NCBI RefSeq assembly: GCF_004332295.1
Contig: NZ_RXLP01000019.1
Location: 124,001-188,000, forward strand
Reading direction: 5' to 3'
From: Alloscardovia theropitheci
GTDB lineage: Bacteria > Actinomycetota > Actinomycetes > Actinomycetales > Bifidobacteriaceae
DNA: 64,000 bases
This document shows positions 17,467 to 26,088 of this stretch, in pieces; position 1 is the first letter of the stretch; each line of letters begins with the position of its first letter. The position numbers and the translations under genes are program-made. Under the pieces are notes generated by a model that saw only the letters and a program-made list of their open reading frames with translations, had not been told where the DNA came from and made no database searches.

Positions 17467-20100
17467 CTATTCTTTTTTATCCGTTATCACTAATGCATTG
17501 TGAACGGTAAAAGTATGCGTTCCGCTCGTCACCACATGTACATTTGACTCATGTGTATCGCAGTCACTAACTACAGGGATCTCTACGGTACACGTAGTTC
17601 CCATTGGTACAGTGACAGTAACAGTCACATCATTGCCATTAAGCTGCCACGCCGACTCAATAAGACCATATGCAGTATCGACACGAGCATGAGCGCTCGT
17701 CACATCTCCACCGATAAGCGGATGTACACGGAAAGTCTTATACGCAGGTGAAGTGGCTTCAATTCCGGCAACTCGTTGATAGAGGAAAGCTCCTACAGCG
17801 CCAGAAGCATAATGATTATAGGAGATCATTGTGTCTGTACCGTCGTCTCCAATTGGACATTCACCGTTAGCATCCAATCCGTCCCAGCGTTCCCATATCG
17901 TGGTTGCTCCCATAGCGACCTCATAGAGCCAGCCAGGGCACAAGCGGTTGAGCAGCATCTTATAAGCTACGTCTGCGCGACCATTATCAGCGAGCGCGAA
18001 AAGAATATATGGCGTTCCGGGGAAACCTGTGCCGATAGTATACTGCCCTTTTTCCACGAGCGACGCTAAATTCGCAACTGCTTGGGAACGAGCTTCTTCA
18101 GGAAACATATTCAGATATAACGGCAGAACGTAAGCAGTTTGGAACTCATTCGTAAGCTTTCCGTGGCCATCTGTAAATTCACGGCAGTACGCATCTGCGA
18201 CGTTGTCAGCAAGATTATTGTAATACTGTTCGTCAATAGTTTCGCCAAGAATTCCAGCGATACGAGCAAGAGTACGACTTGTATTGTTAAGGCTAGCGGT
18301 TGCAGTCCATGGACTACGTGCCTGCCATTGGCTCATCTGAGGCACGTCAGGCGCTACCCAATCACCAAAGTGCAGTACTGACGGAGTATTCCAAATGTAG
18401 CGTTTATATCCTGCGCTGAAAAGCTTTGCCCAGAATTGGCATGCTTTAACGTACTTTTTCATAGTCGGATACATACGGCGCAAAATGCTCTCGTCGCCTT
18501 GTGACTGGTATAAAGCCCATGGGACAAGCACACATGCATCACCCCACCAGTCGATTGCCATTTTCGGCATCGTTGCAGGGAATCCATACCCTTGCACTGG
18601 GACGGTATTTGGTATACCACCTCCACGTGTTTGCTCGGCTTGCACATCCTTAAGCCACTTCTCTAAGAAACGACTCATATCGAAGTTGAAGCATGCAGTT
18701 GGTCCGAAAACAGCGATATCGCCTGTCCAACCCATACGTTCATCGCGTTGAGGACAGTCCGTTGGTATGTCAACGAGATTAGACTTAGCACCCCATGTAA
18801 TGTTACTTTGTAACTGGTTGAGATCACTATTCGAGCATTCAAATTCCCCAATATGATTCATATCTGAGTACAGCGCTATGCCTTCCACATCAACACTGTC
18901 GCCATTAATGCCCTCCACACTGATATATCGGAAGCCCATATACGTAAAGCGCGGGGTGTACTCCTGCTCACCCTCAGTACACGTATATGTAATAGTCGCC
19001 TTCGCTGTGCGCAGGAAGTCAGTATTCAAACTTCCATCACGATTCAAAATTTCCGCATGCTTAATAGTTATAGTCTGCCCCTCATAGGCATTGTTAATTT
19101 TGAGGCGCACAACGCCAGCGAAATTTTGTCCCATATCATAGATGATGCTGCCATCGTCCCGTTGTGCACATTCAACGGGAGTAAAAACTTCATGCGCGCG
19201 CACAGGAGCGCCATACTCTGCAGTGATTTGAGGATTGATTGCGAGCTTCTCTAACGCAGCATTGTGCCAATGATAGTCCCCTGTAGAGTCCTGCCTCCAA
19301 TAATTCGCACGCCGTGCATCATATGTTTCCCCGTCGTAGATGTCTGCCATACGGACAGGGCCATCTTGGCTTACTTGCCAATCATCTGCAGTGCCGATAA
19401 CATCCTGTGAACCATCTGTATAAGTAATTCTTATTTCTGCAAGTAACGCCTGTCTTTTCGCGCTTACTCGGTTAACGCGGGTAAATACAAAGGAGCCGAC
19501 TGCCCATCCACCAGCTACAAGTGCCGTAAGCACATGTTTACCAGAAATTACATTCGTAATATCGTACGTCTGGTATTGCAAATTCGTCTTATACGAGGTA
19601 AATCCTGGGGCGAAATAACGTTCATCCAACAATTTGCCATCTAAGGCCAAATCATAAATGCCCATAGCAGTCGCATAAATACGAGCACTTGCAATTTCTT
19701 TTCCAGGAGCTGTTTCAATAATTCGTCGAAATGCTAATGGCTGAGGGGATACTTTCTTCTCTGTAAATTTATACGTCCCATCTGTGATCCACTTTCCGGA
19801 CCATGGACTGCTCATACGTCCCGTTTCAAACCTTGCATTCCTGTGTGCAGTTTCCCCTGCAGTGTCTGTAACACTAATCTCAACTGTATAGGTTGTATAT
19901 GGTTGAAGAGGTTCTCCCTGATAGCGAATAGCGATTTGATCTCGTGTGTGGATGCTCCACGAGCCTACTGTTATCACAGCATCCGCAATTTCTGCGCCCT
20001 TCACATCGCTTACAGCGCTAAAAGAGATACGTGGATGTGCTTCGTCGGTTACGCATCCCGATTCCGTATTCTCAACAGTGATACGCGTAATTGATAACAC
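17467..20100 (-). CDS. GH78 alpha-L-rhamnosidase
   Basis: 877 residues, no signal peptide, so intracellular. N-terminal Ig-like domain (about 1-95), beta-sandwich domains, then the (alpha/alpha)6 barrel. The family signature TDCPQRDERMGWTGD (about residues 437-451) contains the proposed general acid Glu; the later TTIWERWDG holds the second catalytic Glu. It releases terminal L-rhamnose from plant glycosides such as rutinosides, or from oligosaccharides. It is the first gene of the four-gene locus. The start is GTG at 20100 with AAAGGGG six bases upstream. Confidence 0.93.
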   Translation of the reverse strand: MLSITRITVENTESGCVTDEAHPRISFSAVSDVKGAEIADAVITVGSWSIHTRDQIAIRYQGEPLQPYTTYTVEISVTDTAGETAHRNARFETGRMSSPWSGKWITDGTYKFTEKKVSPQPLAFRRIIETAPGKEIASARIYATAMGIYDLALDGKLLDERYFAPGFTSYKTNLQYQTYDITNVISGKHVLTALVAGGWAVGSFVFTRVNRVSAKRQALLAEIRITYTDGSQDVIGTADDWQVSQDGPVRMADIYDGETYDARRANYWRQDSTGDYHWHNAALEKLAINPQITAEYGAPVRAHEVFTPVECAQRDDGSIIYDMGQNFAGVVRLKINNAYEGQTITIKHAEILNRDGSLNTDFLRTAKATITYTCTEGEQEYTPRFTYMGFRYISVEGINGDSVDVEGIALYSDMNHIGEFECSNSDLNQLQSNITWGAKSNLVDIPTDCPQRDERMGWTGDIAVFGPTACFNFDMSRFLEKWLKDVQAEQTRGGGIPNTVPVQGYGFPATMPKMAIDWWGDACVLVPWALYQSQGDESILRRMYPTMKKYVKACQFWAKLFSAGYKRYIWNTPSVLHFGDWVAPDVPQMSQWQARSPWTATASLNNTSRTLARIAGILGETIDEQYYNNLADNVADAYCREFTDGHGKLTNEFQTAYVLPLYLNMFPEEARSQAVANLASLVEKGQYTIGTGFPGTPYILFALADNGRADVAYKMLLNRLCPGWLYEVAMGATTIWERWDGLDANGECPIGDDGTDTMISYNHYASGAVGAFLYQRVAGIEATSPAYKTFRVHPLIGGDVTSAHARVDTAYGLIESAWQLNGNDVTVTVTVPMGTTCTVEIPVVSDCDTHESNVHVVTSGTHTFTVHNALVITDKKE

Positions 20101-20257
20101 AGAAAACCCCTTTAGTTTCTTCCCGCACTCTGTACTTTCGCCGTACTGAGTTCTTTATCTAAAATTAGATTCGCTCAGAAAATGGAGTATCTCAATCGCA
20201 GTATCATGAAAGGGTATTGAAACGTCACGAACTGCACAGTTCACAGAAAATTAGCAT

Positions 20258-21574
20258 TTATTTTCTGTCTCTTTTTCTGTCTCTCAGGGGCAACACGATA
20301 TTAACTATAAAAATCTGCCCACGAGTTGTAACCGACATGGTTCCGTTATACCGGTGAGTCAGCATTCGCATAGATTGCATACCAAAACCATGGTAGTTCC
20401 TATCATCTTTAGTTGTTTTCGCTATGCCATCAACAAATTCACGCTCTCCCTTAAAAGGATTTTCTACGTGGATAACGAGCATCCCCTTATTCGCCCTCAC
20501 TGTGAGGCGAATATAACGCTGTTGAGGATCGTCAAGAGATGTTACTGCTTCCATCGCATTATCTAAGGCATTGCCGAACAATGAGTACACATCTGAGGCA
20601 GCCATAAAATCAAGATGAGTGCCATCCACCATACGATCAAGTTGAATACCGCGTTGTTCACAAATAAGCGCTTTATTTGTCAAAACTACGTCCAACGATT
20701 CATTCCCCGTGCGTATGGATGAATCATATATCCTTACTAAATCTTGCATTTCATCAATTTCCGATTGAGAAATTCGACCGTTAAGCAGTGATAATTGTTT
20801 TTTCAAATCGTGCGTTTTGATATTAATCAATGCAATTGTTTCTTTATCACTCTCGAGCTGGCCTTTTTGCTGTTCCAGCAATTGATGCAAAATCGCATTA
20901 TCTCGCTGAGCACTCTCTCGCTCGGCAACTTCACGCAGCATAAGCAACAGAAAGACACACGTAATAATGCGCGTAAGCACGAACATTAAATACGCATTCG
21001 GATTAATATACAAACCATTTATATAAGAATCAAATAAACTCGAGAATACCCCTACACATAGTGCCACTCCCACAGTCATTACAAGGAATCTTCCGCCAAT
21101 GCGCTCAGGAAGATTATCCTTAAGCGGCCTAGCAAAAAGAATATACGCAAGAATCATAAGAGGGATTATGAGCGCAGGGTACAGTAAATTTTCACCATTG
21201 ATGTGGTGGAAAGTATCTTCTATAGAAGGACTAAGGATGCGAATAATCTGAGCGGTACTGTAGACAATGTGCTGTAGTGCTAATGAACTAGTGGTATAAA
21301 ACCCTGCTTGGCGAATATTGAGATTAAAAGTTGTGCGTAAAAATACATAGCACAGTAAGTAGCATACGATAAGTCGAGCGATAACAAAGAGCGCAGTTTG
21401 TGGTACGGGAGCTACTTGCCATCCCCACAAAGCTACGAGAGATAGTCCGGCACAACTTACACCGCGAATAATTGAATACTTTCGTCGTGGAGCCCACCAT
21501 GTGAACATCATGGCTACACATAGCAGCTCAATCATGAAACCAGTTGCAGTAAAGAACTGCACCATCGCACTCAT
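20258..21574 (-). CDS. AgrC-type (HPK10/GHKL) sensor histidine kinase
   Basis: 438 residues: six predicted membrane helices (residues 1 to about 215), a coiled-coil linker, the phosphoacceptor helix with THDLKKQL, and a GHKL ATPase domain with N-box GNALDNAMEA and a late GFGMQSM. Kinases of this class usually sense secreted peptides and phosphorylate a LytTR response regulator. That regulator is the gene immediately upstream, 80 bp away. The downstream neighbour is the rhamnosidase operon start, 157 bp off, so local control of that operon is possible but not shown. Confidence 0.9.
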   Translation of the reverse strand: MSAMVQFFTATGFMIELLCVAMMFTWWAPRRKYSIIRGVSCAGLSLVALWGWQVAPVPQTALFVIARLIVCYLLCYVFLRTTFNLNIRQAGFYTTSSLALQHIVYSTAQIIRILSPSIEDTFHHINGENLLYPALIIPLMILAYILFARPLKDNLPERIGGRFLVMTVGVALCVGVFSSLFDSYINGLYINPNAYLMFVLTRIITCVFLLLMLREVAERESAQRDNAILHQLLEQQKGQLESDKETIALINIKTHDLKKQLSLLNGRISQSEIDEMQDLVRIYDSSIRTGNESLDVVLTNKALICEQRGIQLDRMVDGTHLDFMAASDVYSLFGNALDNAMEAVTSLDDPQQRYIRLTVRANKGMLVIHVENPFKGEREFVDGIAKTTKDDRNYHGFGMQSMRMLTHRYNGTMSVTTRGQIFIVNIVLPLRDRKRDRK

Positions 21575-21654
21575 TTTTACTCTTTTACCTTCATGTTCTT
21601 ACTTCTGTTTCGTTTACTCAAGCAGCTTTATTTTCCACTATACTTATGCGCTCA

Positions 21655-22368
21655 TCACAGAATGTAATCATTACCGATAACTTCTGCTAACTGTTGCATA
21701 AAATCATGACGATATGCACGCCCGATAGGAAGTTCCTCTCCGCCTATGAGAGTGATTGAATTGCCGTCAATCATATCTATATGGCGAGCGTTAACAAGAA
21801 ATGGTTTACTACAACGCAAAAATCCAGCGCCACTTAAGCTCTCTGCCACTTTCTGCAGACTGCCCGTTCCCGTGATGATACCGGATTCGGTGTGATACGT
21901 CACATTATGTCCGCGTACTTCAACATATGAAATTTCGCGCATGAGAATCTTACGTCCACCACCTCTAAACGAGACGACGATTGATTCCATTGCATTGCGA
22001 GCAACAGCGACTGCGCGTTCAATCTTTCTCTCAAAATCGCTGTATGTAAAAGGTTTGATAATATAATCGAGGGCTTCCACTTCATAGCCCTGTGCCGCCA
22101 GTTTCGCTAAATTGGTCACAAATATAAGCACTGTCTGATGGTCCATCTCACGTAATTTATGAGCAGCTTCCATGCCGTCCATATTCGGCATCTCCACATC
22201 CATAAACACGATATCCCACACCGGGTTATACCCTTCCAAAAAAGATGTGGGTTCGCGAAAACGTACTATATGGAACTGCACGTGATTCTTGTTAGAATAC
22301 GAGCTTATGGCATCGTGAAGTGCACGCGCATCCTCATCGTTGTCTTCAACTAGAGCAACTGTCAGCAT
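21655..22368 (-). CDS. LytTR-family response regulator (AgrA-like)
   Basis: 237 residues. Receiver domain with the phospho-Asp in IVFMDVEMPNMDGM, the conserved Thr/Lys region and KPF; the LytTR DNA-binding domain starts at about residue 130 (ILMREISYVEVRGHNV ... GFLRCSKPFLVNARHI). LytTR proteins bind paired 9-bp direct repeats. The start ATG 22368 has no ribosome site but TAATCT lies exactly 6 nt upstream, so a leaderless mRNA is likely. Confidence 0.92.
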   Translation of the reverse strand: MLTVALVEDNDEDARALHDAISSYSNKNHVQFHIVRFREPTSFLEGYNPVWDIVFMDVEMPNMDGMEAAHKLREMDHQTVLIFVTNLAKLAAQGYEVEALDYIIKPFTYSDFERKIERAVAVARNAMESIVVSFRGGGRKILMREISYVEVRGHNVTYHTESGIITGTGSLQKVAESLSGAGFLRCSKPFLVNARHIDMIDGNSITLIGGEELPIGRAYRHDFMQQLAEVIGNDYIL

Positions 22369-22498
22369 GAGGATAGATTATCACATCTGACATCATATAA
22401 CGCGCTTAGTCGTTCCACGCAAAGTCTCGTATACCATGAGTAGATTACCGGGAGTTTTTTGCAAATCCTCCCGTCTGCTCGACTGTCAGTGTATTTAC

Positions 22499-22615
22499 TT
22501 AGTTTTTCTTATCTTTCTTCATAATTATCGCGGTCAACGTCAGACACGTAATTGCTCAGAATGCAGTAATTGCTTGGAAAGTGAGCAGTAATTTAAGCAG
22601 TTGCTTTGTCCTCAT
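22499..22615 (-). pseudogene. Small membrane-peptide gene, copy 2 (in-frame stop)
   Basis: From ATG 22615 (GAGG upstream) the frame reads MRTKQLLKLLLTFQAITAF, then a TGA at 22556-22558, then AITCLTLTAIIMKKDKKN and a stop. The TGA replaces the TGG (Trp) present at the same place in copy 1 at 10137-10252, so one base change broke a roughly 38-residue peptide with a hydrophobic helix. It lies 130 bp upstream of the LytTR regulator, the place where peptide-pheromone genes of such systems often lie; that link is inference. Confidence 0.5.
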
Positions 22616-22694
22616 AATCCTCGTGTCTCCTCTAAATTTTCTTGCTGAGAACCTTTGAATATCTGAAGTGTCTTAATGTATTCCACATTCCGCA

Positions 22695-23372
22695 CTACGC
22701 ACGCTCAGAAAAGAAACGCGCGATATCGCCCATCTCCAGCCCGTCAAAATTCTCAATAAAATTATGAGCAAGACCCAGCTCACGCGCATTAATACTTGAA
22801 TACCCCGTAACAGACACCCAAGCGGCTCCACTCTTCCCAGCAGCTGTAAGTCCAGGAACGGAATCCTCAAAAATTAAGCAATCTTTAATATCAACACCAA
22901 GCTTTTGAGCTGCAAGAAGATACGGCTCCGGGCTTGGCTTATGCGGTACAGGGGTTTCATTGCAAATGTATCCATGTAGAGAACCTTCCGGCGCCTGCTC
23001 AACTAAATTACGCGCCATAGGCTCCGGCGAGCTTGTTACTAGGTACTGTGGAATATCTGCATCCCGGACCATCGTCAGCACGTCTGTGACTCCTGCAGTC
23101 CATGGCAAACGTTCCACTTCTTTGCGATATACATAATCCACCATGAACTCAATAATTTCTTCCGCTGATAAATCAGGTACTCCAGCTTTCTGCATGTATT
23201 CTGCAACGAATGCGAGTGATGCGCCCTGCAAGGTCTTAGCGATATTTGGATCCCACTCTTTTCCTGCACGAGCGAGCAAAGCCTCTTCACTCTCACCCCA
23301 GTATGGTTCTGAGTTAATGAGAGTTCCGTCCATATCCCACATTACAGCTGCTGGAAGTTTCGTTGTAGCCAT
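22695..23372 (-). CDS. HAD-superfamily phosphatase (beta-phosphoglucomutase/phosphatase-like)
   Basis: 225 residues. Motif I WDMDGTLINSEPYWGE (nucleophile and acid/base Asp), motif II VTSSPEP, a motif III Lys in HKPSPEPYL, and motif IV IFEDSVPGLTAAG. The four-helix cap between motifs I and II places it in HAD subfamily IA with sugar-phosphate phosphatases. Substrate not predictable. AAGGAA precedes ATG 23372. Apparently a single gene. Confidence 0.9.
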   Translation of the reverse strand: MATTKLPAAVMWDMDGTLINSEPYWGESEEALLARAGKEWDPNIAKTLQGASLAFVAEYMQKAGVPDLSAEEIIEFMVDYVYRKEVERLPWTAGVTDVLTMVRDADIPQYLVTSSPEPMARNLVEQAPEGSLHGYICNETPVPHKPSPEPYLLAAQKLGVDIKDCLIFEDSVPGLTAAGKSGAAWVSVTGYSSINARELGLAHNFIENFDGLEMGDIARFFSERA

Positions 23373-23610
23373 ATATATTCCTTATTCCTATGCGACTTGC
23401 TCATCTTTTTGGTACGTACTTGCGAGTACCCGTATCATTCATTTCACGCATGTACATGTAACTTTCGTCACGTTATGCCTTGAACGATATTAGCGAATAA
23501 CTACTATATTTTCTCATATTTTTGTGAAAAACTTACCTTTAGACGTACATAATACGTGTAGCGCACATATAGGTATGCAATCGTATTACCGCTTTTGGAA
23601 AGGGATAAAC

Positions 23611-24162
23611 ATGACAAAAATTCTTATGGTTGTAGGCTCACAACGTCGTAACGGTTTTAATGACCAGCTTGCTCATACTATTGCTCAGCGTATCGGCGAC
23701 CGTGCCGAAGTATCCTTCTTGGATTATTCCGAGCTCCCATTGATTAATCAGGATATTGAATTCCCTACTCCAGACAGTGTTTCTGCTCTTCGTAAGGCTT
23801 TCTCTGATGCTGATGGCGTATGGTTCGTCACTCCTGTATATAACGGTTCATTCTCTCCTCAGGCAAAGAATATTATTGACTGGGTTTCTCGCGCACCTGA
23901 ACTTGGCGGCGATCGAACTTCTGCACTCTCTTTTGGAACGAAGGCGACTTTCTCTAGCGCATCAGGACATCACGAAAGCGGCCAGGCAATGCTCTCAAAT
24001 CTTGCAGGTGTAGCAGAGTTCACAGGAATGGATGTTCTTAAGGATAATATGTTCCACCACGAACTCACTTCCGAATGGGCAACCAATGAAGTTGTACTCT
24101 CTGAAGAAGAACTCACAGCTCTTGATGAGCAGATTGTAGCATTCTTAAACAAAATTGCTTAA
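23611..24162 (+). CDS. NAD(P)H-dependent FMN reductase
   Basis: 183 residues, flavodoxin-like fold of the NADPH-dependent FMN reductase family (quinone/azo/chromate reductase relatives). Phosphate-binding VGSQRRNGFN at the N-terminus and TPVYNGSFSPQAKNIIDW in the middle are diagnostic. The start ATG 23611 is fixed by GGAAAGGG and by homology starting at KILMVVGS. Single gene followed by a strong terminator shared with the convergent dehydrogenase. Confidence 0.92.
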   Translation: MTKILMVVGSQRRNGFNDQLAHTIAQRIGDRAEVSFLDYSELPLINQDIEFPTPDSVSALRKAFSDADGVWFVTPVYNGSFSPQAKNIIDWVSRAPELGGDRTSALSFGTKATFSSASGHHESGQAMLSNLAGVAEFTGMDVLKDNMFHHELTSEWATNEVVLSEEELTALDEQIVAFLNKIA

Positions 24163-24200
24163 TATCTAAAAGTTTTTTGCAAAACAAAAGACGATACGAT

Positions 24201-24246
24201 AATGGCTGAGCTTCACCTATATTTGGTGAAACCCAGCCATTTTATT
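24201..24246. terminator. Terminator between the FMN reductase and the convergent alcohol dehydrogenase
   Basis: AATGGCTG-aGc-TTCACC pairs with GGTGAA-aCc-CAGCCATT (two small mismatches), followed by TTTATT on the plus strand. Confidence 0.8.
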
Positions 24247-24302
24247 GGTTAATCAACCAACACTTGACATAGCTATGAATGTAGTCATGTCAAATACCAT
24301 AA

Positions 24303-25331
24303 CTATGGGCGTACACGTACCTTGATAGCTTCACGCTGATCCATAGCACGGTAACCTTCAGCGATATCATCGAGATCAACTGTCTTCGTAAAGACCTTAC
24401 CCGGATGAATTTCACCCTTATAAATCAAATCAATAAACTCAGGCAAATACTTGCGAACTGGAGCAGGTCCACCCATCAAATGAACTTCACTGAAGAAGAG
24501 CTGACCGCCATCAAGCTGAACGCCGTGGGAAACGCCTACATACCCAACGTATCCACCAGGGCGGCATGCAGAAATTGCCTGCATCATGGATTCCTGAGTA
24601 CCCACAGCTTCGACAACTCCATCAGCGCCAACACCGTTGGTCATTTCCATAATCTTTGCTACGCCAGCTTCACCGCGCTCTTCAACGATATCAGTTGCAC
24701 CAAATTCGCGTGCCAAAGCTTGACGATCTGCATGACGACTCATAGCAATAATGCGAGAAGCACCAAGTTGCTTAGCAGCAAGAACCGCACTCAAACCTAC
24801 AGCGCCATCACCTACAACAACGATGGTCTTTCCTGGTCCTGCTTGTGCCTCATCAGCTGCAAACCAGCCAGTACCCAATACATCTGATGCTGCTGTCAAA
24901 TCTGCAAGTTGCTCTTCTGTTGGCTCTCCTGGAGTTGCTACCAATGTGCCATCAGCAAGAGGAACTCGTAAATACTGTGCCTGTGCTTCACCAACGAATC
25001 CACCATGCATGCATCGGCTAGGATATCCGCCTTCGCACACAGCACAGGTACCATCAGAAAGGCAGAAGCTACCAACTACCACGTCGCCAGGCTTAACAGT
25101 CTTAACATCAGAGCCAATTTCTTCCACGACGCCTACATATTCATGACCCATACGTCGAGGCTCTGTCTGCTCGCCTTCCAGGCCACGATATGGCCACAAA
25201 TCGGAACCACACACGCATGTGGATAACATTTTGATAACGGCATCTGTTGGTTCGACGATAGTTGGACGCTCAACTTCTTCTACGCGTACATCGCCAGGAC
25301 CGTACATGAATGTTGCCTTCATTTTTGGCAT
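24303..25331 (-). CDS. Zinc-dependent alcohol dehydrogenase (MDR family)
   Basis: 342 residues. Catalytic zinc ligands in CVCGSD and GHEYVG; the structural-zinc lobe keeps CAVCEGGYPSRC (three Cys visible). Rossmann motif VVGDGAVGLSAV binds the dinucleotide. Closest in style to actinobacterial threonine/alcohol dehydrogenase-like MDR enzymes; the substrate is unknown. AAGGAG lies 8 bases before ATG 25331. A 757-bp spacer separates it from the divergent ABC exporter. Confidence 0.92.
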   Translation of the reverse strand: MPKMKATFMYGPGDVRVEEVERPTIVEPTDAVIKMLSTCVCGSDLWPYRGLEGEQTEPRRMGHEYVGVVEEIGSDVKTVKPGDVVVGSFCLSDGTCAVCEGGYPSRCMHGGFVGEAQAQYLRVPLADGTLVATPGEPTEEQLADLTAASDVLGTGWFAADEAQAGPGKTIVVVGDGAVGLSAVLAAKQLGASRIIAMSRHADRQALAREFGATDIVEERGEAGVAKIMEMTNGVGADGVVEAVGTQESMMQAISACRPGGYVGYVGVSHGVQLDGGQLFFSEVHLMGGPAPVRKYLPEFIDLIYKGEIHPGKVFTKTVDLDDIAEGYRAMDQREAIKVRVRP

Positions 25332-26088
25332 TATTCCTTCTCCTTCGATACCCCTTATAGGATATTCATCAGATTTAATCTCACTACTAATTATATATTT
25401 CTCTATATGCCCTTTCGTCGTAAAATGAACCCGGTACCCACATTTTGCCTATAAGCGTAGAAATGATACTCCCGTTTTAGAGGCCTGAACTACACCTTGT
25501 GCTTGCGTAATTTCACCATCAATGAACGTTCATAAATAGCATATAAATTAGGGCATTTCTCGCCAAATTTAGACGGTATCCAGTGATACACTTGTGGTTA
25601 GTTTCATTCCCCTATTCGTACTTAAATATTGAGTTATTCATGTGTATTTCCTGTATCTATGCACATGCGAAATGTAAATATTTCTGTGCGTATAGGAAAT
25701 GAGGAACACGAGATAGCCAAGAAAATAACAATTTTCTTCAGTGAATTTGTGGAAATTGCACCACTAGCTGATGTAAACCGCATCTACTGGAGCGCTACCT
25801 GAAAAGATACCTTTCGCAATGCGTTATACAGGTTATATGCACTATCCCTGTGCTATCCCTGTGCACATTGTCACTGATTTCTTTTCAATTCGAGATTTGT
25901 TATATCTTGACGAATACAGAAGAGATAGAGCTGACTGAACAACTGAGTTACTCACAAAATGCTTCTTACCATGAATGGCACCACTATGTTTGTATAAGGC
26001 ATCTCATGCACATTATACGAAGCATTATTGGAAGAGTTTACAAAGATAACCAATTGTTCTCAGCAACATACTATGGGGAAGGAGCATA
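25332..26088. other. Long intergenic region upstream of the ABC exporter
   Basis: 757 bp with no convincing gene. It holds a perfect 12-bp palindrome ATGAACGTTCAT (25522-25533) and a perfect 11-bp tandem duplication CTATCCCTGTG (25842-25863). A 79-codon frame ends in TAATG at the exporter start, but its composition does not look coding. The likely content is the promoters of the divergent dehydrogenase and exporter. Confidence 0.5.
25842..25863. repeat. Perfect 11-bp tandem duplication
   Basis: CTATCCCTGTG twice in direct succession, about 230 bp upstream of the exporter operon. Confidence 0.7.

Noticed and set aside
20258-22368. Two-component system as direct regulator of the rhamnosidase operon
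   Set aside because: Adjacent, but no LytTR-type paired repeat could be recognised in the 157-bp spacer at 20101-20257.
22439-22475. CGGGAG/CTCCCG hairpin as terminator for the decayed peptide gene
   Set aside because: Short stem with no T-run on the minus strand; left unannotated.
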